Notes under the pieces: generated by a model | What the model was told of the DNA's origin: nothing | The model's database searches: none | Seen by the model: only the letters and a program-made list of their open reading frames with translations | In this document: one piece after another, positions 57,276 through 64,000 of the stretch | How the letters are laid out: every line of letters begins with the position of its first letter | How positions within the stretch are numbered: the first letter of the stretch is position 1 | Program-made: the position numbers and the translations under genes | Origin: Morinoia aosen | Taxonomy: Eukaryota > Arthropoda > Malacostraca > Amphipoda > Talitridae | Direction of reading: 5' to 3' | DNA: 64,000 nucleotides | Assembly: GCA_030386875.1 (NCBI GenBank) | Contig: CM059575.1 | Location: forward strand, 16,764,293 to 16,828,292

Positions 57276-57625
57276 CAGTGGACCCCCGCCATACGACATT
57301 AATCCGTTTCGGAGTTAAAATCGTATGGCGAAATCGTCGTATGGTCGGTCAATAGCAGATCGGCATCTGAGTGACTCCGTGACACTGACCAATAGCAGAC
57401 CAGCATCATAGTGACGTATGAGCGTGGTGTGAGGCTCGTAGAGTCACACGCAAGCATATTGACCGTCAAGTTTGAATACTGGAATTTTTGGCCGCTCGAG
57501 AGAATTTGTCATTGATGCCGTAAGGTGGGGAAAAATCCGTAACGAGGGGATGAAAAAACTTCGTATTCCCCTTTGTAACTTGATAAAAACGTAACCTGGG
57601 GACGCCGTAACCCGGGGGTTCACTG
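57276..57625. mobile_element. pogo/Tigger-like MITE (350 bp)
   Basis: Ends CAGTGGACCCCCGCCATACG and, inverted, CAGTGAACCCCCGGGTTACG. TA flanks both sides (57274-57275, 57626-57627). CAGT...ACCCCCG.TATAACG-type ends with TA target duplication are the Tigger/pogo signature. No transposase. Confidence 0.8.
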
Positions 57626-57923
57626 TATTACATCTAGAAGAATTGATGCTTTCATGAAGATGCTAGGTGCTGAGCGAAAGGCTAGGTAGGTTTGCCTATC
57701 TTAAAATGAAATGCGTTTAATTTATTTGTTACGAAACTTCTTTTTGTGTTCACTGCTGTCCTTCATTTCAGCACCTCTTCCTTTCATCTTCATTTTTTAT
57801 CATGTTTCATAGACTTAACCTTTACCTATTTTTATAAACTTGACCTTAACCTATCTTGTTTCATAAACTTGAACTAGCGCTGGGTGTGGGGACACTCCTT
57901 GTGTATAGATTCCGTTTCCTTAA

Positions 57924-58145
57924 CACTTTGACTGCGACTACTAAATATTAAGTTCAATGCCAAACTCAAATTTAAAGTCAGTTGTAGTAAATTATTTTGA
58001 AAAAAAACACACATGAACTGGATCGTGCCTTCATTTAGCTATGATTAATTATTTATGAAAATTGAATTGGCGACTAATGGTAGGTCAGCAGCATTATGAA
58101 AATTACCTCCGTGTACCACCAGTGGCGCACGTTGCAGTCAAAGTG
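57924..58145 (+). mobile_element. piggyBac-like MITE (222 bp), intact
   Basis: TTAA at 57920-57923 and 58146-58149. Perfect 12-bp inverted ends CACTTTGACTGC / GCAGTCAAAGTG, or 16 bp with the TTAA. It is inserted in the CCGTTCCCTTAA.TCCATACTAAATGG segment of the dispersed repeat; copies 1 and 5 show the empty site. A second, reversed copy is split at 45458-51645. Confidence 0.85.
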
Positions 58146-58946
58146 TTAATCCCATACTAAATGGTGCCTCCCTCTCTTGGCAACACCTTTGTTGTGATTA
58201 TGGAGGCTGATACCATTATAGCTTATGTTCTAATTTAACGTTTTTTAAGGTTAAACATTAAAAAGTATACTCGTCAGAGACTGAAAAAGGAACATCAAGT
58301 GAAGACGTGTGTAAGCTTTCTGGGGGGAAGAGGTCACGCCAGTAGATGGAGGATTAATTAATCGTGGTTCATTACTGATTCTCTGAAGAATCATATGATT
58401 CGCAGCTACGGTTTGCATTTTCATGGTGCACAAAATATGTTTGGGTGTGTTGCGAGCTGAACTGAAATGTTTCTGCACCTCACTCTACTGTAGTTGGCTT
58501 TGCCAAATGCTTCTGTTGTGTGAAGATGTACTGTTGTGGTCTTTAACCAACGGAGCCTGGAACTGTACTTGTCGTTTTGCGATGCTGATGGTTTTGAAGC
58601 ATGAGTACTCATCATTTGTTAAGCTGCGCACGTCTTGTTGATATCTGGTTTAAGTTTTGTACAGCTATTGTACGAGCTAGTAAAATTTTTTTTTCACGCT
58701 TGTAAATATTCACGAACTACTCCTAAGCCAACGTTTCTAACAATAATTGCTTTGGCTTGAGCTCTGAGATCATTACAAATCAGTGATCCAGAGGAATTCG
58801 ATGTTTCATTACTTGCCCCTTCCTCACAGCGAGGGATAAGTTTGTTTATATATTGTGCACTCCGCAATTTGGAGGGCCTTCTGCAAGACTTGGGTTGTTG
58901 AAAAAGTTGTTTGTGTACCTTGTGTTTTAGTTTGCTTATTCCAAAA

Positions 58947-59261
58947 CCTCCCCTCTGGTGGTTACCGATATTGTATCTATTAAAATTAGCGCTCCGAGCT
59001 GAGAGCTAGGAAGGCTTTATTTTGGTGAAATAGAATGTTTAGTTTTGTTTTGTTAAGGACCACTTTTTGGGTTCACTGCTGACCTGCTTTTCAGCACTTC
59101 CGACTTTCTTCAACGTATATTTTCTTTCTTGACCTTCTTTATTTCTCTGTATCTATGCGCTGTGGATCTATACATAGATTCTACGTTCCCTTATATCCAT
59201 GTTAAATGGTGCCGTCATCCTTTCCTTCTATGGGACGCCTTAGTTCTGATTAGGGGGGCTG
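58947..59261 (+). repeat. Unclassified dispersed repeat, copy 5
   Basis: Runs from CCTCCCCTCTGGTGG through TTGTATCTATTAAAATTAGC, GGGTTCACTGCTGACCTG and ATGTTAAATGGTGCC to GATTAGGGGGGCT. Confidence 0.65.
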
Positions 59262-62200
59262 AAACTAACTTGAAATCTAATATTTTCTAAATTCAAAAAT
59301 CTCGTTTTGACAATTTTGTCGCGTCCTCGTCATGGTGTTATTTTAACTATCAGGGATGTATTATCATGTGTTATGTACGATTGAGCTTCTAATGGTGCTT
59401 CAATTTACCATCGCGAGATTTTTGTATTGAAATTGGCTGAAAAATGATGCACGGAACCTTGACGCTGAGAGTCGACCTCTTTCGCCTCATCCTGAAGCTG
59501 CTGTATGGTGGTACTGGTGTACGAGATTTTTGACTACGAATTCTGCAAACTCAATGAGGCAATCAGCTGGAGAGGGAGTAGGCCTGCGAGCAAACCAAGC
59601 TGAGACGAGGTCTCTAAGACGGGCGTGAATACCATTTGGGGATAGTGAAAGAACATCGTTATAGGAGCTTTATCAGCTCTTTGAAATCGTTTCGTGTCGC
59701 AAACAGAATAGTGTTTCCTTAGTTGCTTTGGTGAGTAGGGCTTCTATGATTTCAAGACAGAATTTTTCGTTACTTGAGCTGTGGGAATGATGCGAAAGAC
59801 TGGATACTGTCTCCCAATTCGTGAGAAGCGATGTCTCTTCCTCTTATTTGTAACTAAGTCAACTGTCATAACGAGAATTTTGCTACATTCCTTTTAAAAA
59901 TTGATTGTTTTTTGTAGAGTTTGCTTATCATTTCTCGTCTTGTCTGTCCTAAGGAAGCTTATTATTCCTAACAGATATCTTGAGCTGCTGCCGACTAGTT
60001 ACATGGTTCCATCAGGACGACATATTTTTAGTGTTTGAGTTACAGTGACAATTATTATTTGTAGCAGGAATGGCTTCTCATTTCTTCCCTCCTTCGTTTC
60101 GAGTAAGTGGCTGACGTCAGTTTGACTTAAACGTAGCGCAGTCGTCTTCCTGAACTCTACTCTCATCTTCTGTGCGAGGTGCTATTTGTTGGTCAAATCA
60201 CTCATAAATGTAATTGTACGAGTATCATGGCGGGAAAGCATTAACCCGTTTTCTAGGTTCGCTTTGCATGATAAAAACGTGTTTCATTGTAGGTATTGTA
60301 ATTTTAAGTTAACCCTAATAACATTTACTTACCCTATTATCATTTACATAGACTCTAGTGTTATTTTTATTAGTTTGATGTTAGCTATTGTAGTGGGAGA
60401 ATAAAAACCCACTTGCGGCACTTACAACCTATTCCATGAATACCGAATGTTTAATAATTTCTAGTGATATATTTTTTTAAGCTATAGTCGAAAGATTCAG
60501 TTAAATCTTCTCAAATTCATTACAAATATATCTCACTCCATAACGGAGAAAACTTCATTTTGTAATTTTTTGCGCTGTGCTTCTCAGAGAGATTATGAAT
60601 AAGTATCTAATAGAAGTGGCGGTAAGGAGGTGTGAACTGAGTTGTTCTGGGACCGGAGCGGGGCTGCCTCTCTGTTGCATTTCCTTGCAGAACCTCATTT
60701 GCTCCTGCCGTTCTCGTGCCGCTGTATTCATTCTGTGATGAACATAGGAGTTTTTAGTCGCGCTCTTACTTTCCGGCAATGACCTTACAGTTGTAGGAGA
60801 CGAGTGCCGTCTCTAACGTATGTGTTCTTCGTATACTTCTTAATAGTGTTTCAAATACTCACAGCCACTGTCTAACACTCGTACTGGTCACAGTGGCATT
60901 CTAAGCCCAGTCTACTTATTTTATCATTCTATTAGCTACATCAAAACTGCGTTGACTTAACGTCGTATTTAGTCATTAAATATTCTGAAAACGCTGCTTA
61001 AAATCGCCATTAATTGGGTTGAACTACGATTTTTTAAACAAAGCCATAGCGACGGTTATCGTTGTGTAGCAAGTACCGTTTATCACAATTTCTGAAGCTT
61101 TTAATGCACGCTTATTTAGATGATAGTAGTTGGGATTCCATAAAAAACCGTGTTTTGTGGATGGAAACGTCGCAAAAATATAGCTCCGATGGGTAAAGGC
61201 TCGCGTGATAATTTGGTTGCGGGTCCACCGGTTAGGCGACGAACTGGACAGAGCTCTGCTCTGCTTTTCTTGTGACAGGGTAGCATCGCAATAATCGTGA
61301 AATCAGTGAACTCTATCTACACTTGGAGCTCACGCTGCTAAACTCTCGTCAAGTCAATTGAGACTCTATTCGTTGTTTTATATTTTGAATATTTATCTTC
61401 TGTGTGACTATCTTCTTTAAGTTAATATTTATCAATTGCCTCTAATGTATTGAACTAGATTATTTATCCTCCAATATTCGTGTCTTTTCGTACCAATCAT
61501 CCGCTCTTACTCCGGTTAGCATTGCTATATGTTTAGAATTCAATTTTGTAACTAAACTAAGCCTTTTGTATTTCAATGTAGAACTACCTCTGCGCCTTTT
61601 TTTGAACCAGCCATTTGTGTTGTAATTTAAACGTATTGTTTCGTTTAGTTGTACAATTGCATTATACTAATAAAAGTTGTACATGAGTTAAATTATTTAT
61701 TACTTGTATTGTGGATATAAATGTAAAAAAACGTGAATGCAAGGAAGAGATTTAAAATTTTATTCGGTTACAATTAATGTTGATGATAGCTGTGACCGGA
61801 AAAGTTAGCCCTCATTTAAATTACTCTACGCTTATTTCCCGTCGCTCTCAATTTCCATAGCCTGTAAGGTCTCTTGATCTGAATCCCTTGTATTTTACCC
61901 TTACAAAATTTATCAAAGTTGAAGCACGTAGGAAACACCAACGTGGATCGGACAATTAACGAAAACGGTGGTAAAACGTGTATTGTGTATTGCAGGTTTT
62001 CATCCCTACTAGAAGTGCGCTGAAGAATCTTGTTCGTATCATTTGGGATCTTGCATTCAAGGTCGAGTAATTTTAATTCCTGAATTCAGCCTAAGTTCGA
62101 ATCGGGATGTGAACTGTGGAATCGTTTCCTTTTGCTTTTTCTCTCTTAATGAAAGTGCGCTACATCGTGCAACTCATCGAATGGAGTGTCTTCAAAACTA

Positions 62201-63228
62201 CTTCTTACGTTAAAATCAGTCACTGGACAATGCTCTGTGTTTCATTATTATTAAGAATTGAAGTGTAAAATAAAAGGGGTCACGTTTACTCATGTTGTCA
62301 TATTTTGGTTGTTGTTAACTTTAGTAATTTGCAGCTACGAAACCTATTCACCGAGGTGTGAAGGCTGTCTTAGTGTAGATATGAAATCGTAAATGACGAA
62401 CTACTATTTTCTTGAATTAATTTCTTTGATACCTTTTCATTCCTGTGGCTTCTTCATGATGAATTCTGAATTATGGTACTTTCTTCATCTTGTTTGAAAT
62501 TACATCAGTGTATAACTAGTCGGACTATTTCTCCCAGAGGGATGCGCTGGTGGAGAAATGTTCGTCAGCGCGTCATGGGGACATGGTGCTCCTTGCAGAT
62601 CAACCTATAAGATTCCTGAGCTACACTGGAGAGGATATGTTGATGGGGTTTGTCCTAGTTAGTGTATCTTGGGGAACTGGCATTCCTTAGTTTTAACAAT
62701 AGCTACCTAACAAGATCATCAACTATTGTTGCAGGAGTTTGTTATAGGATTAGATTAGGAGTTGAGAAGGCCTTTCTTTTTTCTACTTAGTGTCTCATGG
62801 GAGAGGCTAGCGAACCGTGCAATGAACCTCCTTTAACAAGTTTTTCCCTTTAATTATTCATGCTCATTTTGCTTTCTCGTCTCATGTAGAAGCCTAATCT
62901 TTCTTTGCAAGCGTAGTGGGCTGTGCCAGCCTAAACACCTAAATTTTACGCTCTTAAACCTGCCACTTGGTATTGCAATTGTGCTCCACTGAGTTGCACT
63001 GGGGTAATCGCGTAACGGAGCAGATATCCGGTTAAACCTTGGATGAATAAATTAATACACCAAAAAAAAACTCCCTCAACGAAGTTCTCTGTTGAATCAC
63101 CTTCGTGGTGGCTGCAATACGTAAACCATGATTATAACGGTGTTAATTTTTATGTTACTTTGTCATGGATGAATGGCTCCAAAAAAATCTTCTTGCGATT
63201 TAGGTTCATGCTTGATTCAATTAGTAAA
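59262..63228. other. Unannotated downstream DNA
   Basis: No gene, TE or long repeat recognised. Open frames are short and low-scoring. AATAAA at 61669-61674 is a possible distal poly(A) signal. Confidence 0.4.
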
Positions 63229-63251
63229 TGTGTGTGTGTGTGTGTGTGTGG
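63229..63251. repeat. (TG)11 microsatellite
   Basis: Uninterrupted TG dinucleotide run followed by GTTATTTTTG. Confidence 0.95.
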
Positions 63252-64000
63252 TTATTTTTGATTGAAAAACAATTTGTAACAACTCTGGTTTTTAATTATT
63301 CCCTTTAACTGAGAGGACTTCGGTTTGGTACCGATGGAGAGATGGTATATCTGAATATACTGTGTAGAATACTATCTGGTGTAGAATATAGTGGTGTAAA
63401 CTAGGTTTTTAAACTCCTAAGTCCATCATAAACGAAGCTATTGTCCGACACATGCTGGTTGAATGGAGTTACGGTCCTATTACTTGGGGAGGGCAGTTGA
63501 AGTAATTCTACACTCAGCTCAGCTTTAAGGGGTTCTCGCGATGCTCGGGCGACCTTTGTGCCCTCTGTAGCACTCAGTTCACCGCGATGCTAAACCATTC
63601 CAACCAATGCATTGTACGCTTGCAGCATCTTCCGAAGTTGTAACTCCCAGTCGTAATTGAATTCAGATTTTGTTATCCTGTATCGCTACTTTACCGAAGA
63701 CATGAACTCCGTAGGGCACAGAAATTACGGCAGATTAAGATATCGTGTATCTGAAATGCGTCATTCAGCATTTGTTGTGATGCGCGATCCTGGAGTACGA
63801 TGATGAATGTGCGTACCTTGCTAGGAAGTAAACGCTAGCCATGTCACATTAAGCGTTCCTGGGGTTGTGTCGTCTATCGGAGGTACAACGTCGAGATATA
63901 GCGGCATCGGCGCCGCCAAATCTTTGGTATCAGCCAGGAGGCTAGTTCGTAATTTTTGGGGAATTCTTCCAAAAGCGGAAGCCAGTTAAATCTTCAGTTT
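63252..64000. other. Unannotated DNA to window end
   Basis: Nothing recognised. Confidence 0.4.

Larger units (their letters stand above)
57246..58214 (+). repeat. Unclassified dispersed repeat, copy 4, carrying two nested MITEs
   Basis: Left edge CCTCCCCTCAAGGGGATGCA, right edge GTTGTGATTATGGAGGCTG. Removing the MITEs at 57276-57625 and 57924-58145 leaves a continuous repeat copy, which confirms both insertions. Confidence 0.65.

Overview
This is arthropod (insect) nuclear DNA. One split gene with consensus GT-AG introns, heparan sulfate 6-O-sulfotransferase (HS6ST), lies in AT-rich, TE-rich sequence with many short CCTAA/TTAGG-type motifs. Those motifs, the BEL/Pao, CR1, I-clade and Penelope elements and the large introns fit an insect with a big genome, perhaps hemimetabolous. 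The species cannot be named from the sequence.

Layout. (1) 1-22645: three head-to-tail copies (A, B, C) of one CR1/L2-type LINE, each ending in a (CAAGTT)n tail. Copy A is split by a young, complete BEL/Pao LTR retrotransposon (1557-9288, TSD AATAG). Copy C is split inside its RT active-site codons by a 2.1-kb foldback element (19087-21174). (2) 22646-28749: intergenic or upstream DNA with a 1.14-kb TIR element, a Merlin/ISXO2-type transposase remnant, a foldback and a tandem duplication. (3) 28750-53635: HS6ST on the + strand, eight coding exons, predicted 448 aa, apparently complete. Intron 4 holds a 32-bp minisatellite that runs almost into the exon 5 acceptor. Intron 5 holds a full-length I-clade LINE (35314-41662, 12-13 bp TSD). 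Intron 7 holds nested insertions: a piggyBac-like MITE split by a ~6-kb hAT-like AT-repeat element, which contains foldbacks, one of them split by a Penelope-like element. Intron 7 ends in a 1.2-kb, 19-bp minisatellite that reaches the exon 8 acceptor. (4) 53636-64000: HS6ST 3' UTR and/or downstream DNA with a pogo/Tigger-like MITE and a piggyBac-like MITE, both nested in one copy of an unclassified repeat. No further gene is recognised there.

How it works together. The only host gene is HS6ST, a Golgi enzyme of heparan sulfate synthesis. Everything else is mobile or repetitive, and much can be ordered by nesting and target-site duplications. The best candidates for undescribed biology are: the nested intron-7 structure; two unrelated minisatellites abutting two 3' splice sites of one gene; a BEL/Pao gag-pol split by a single TGA-CTA stop, a known readthrough context; hammerhead-ribozyme-like cores in the Penelope 3' end and in a nearby foldback; and Asp-to-Asn changes in the RT YxDD motifs of two otherwise open elements.
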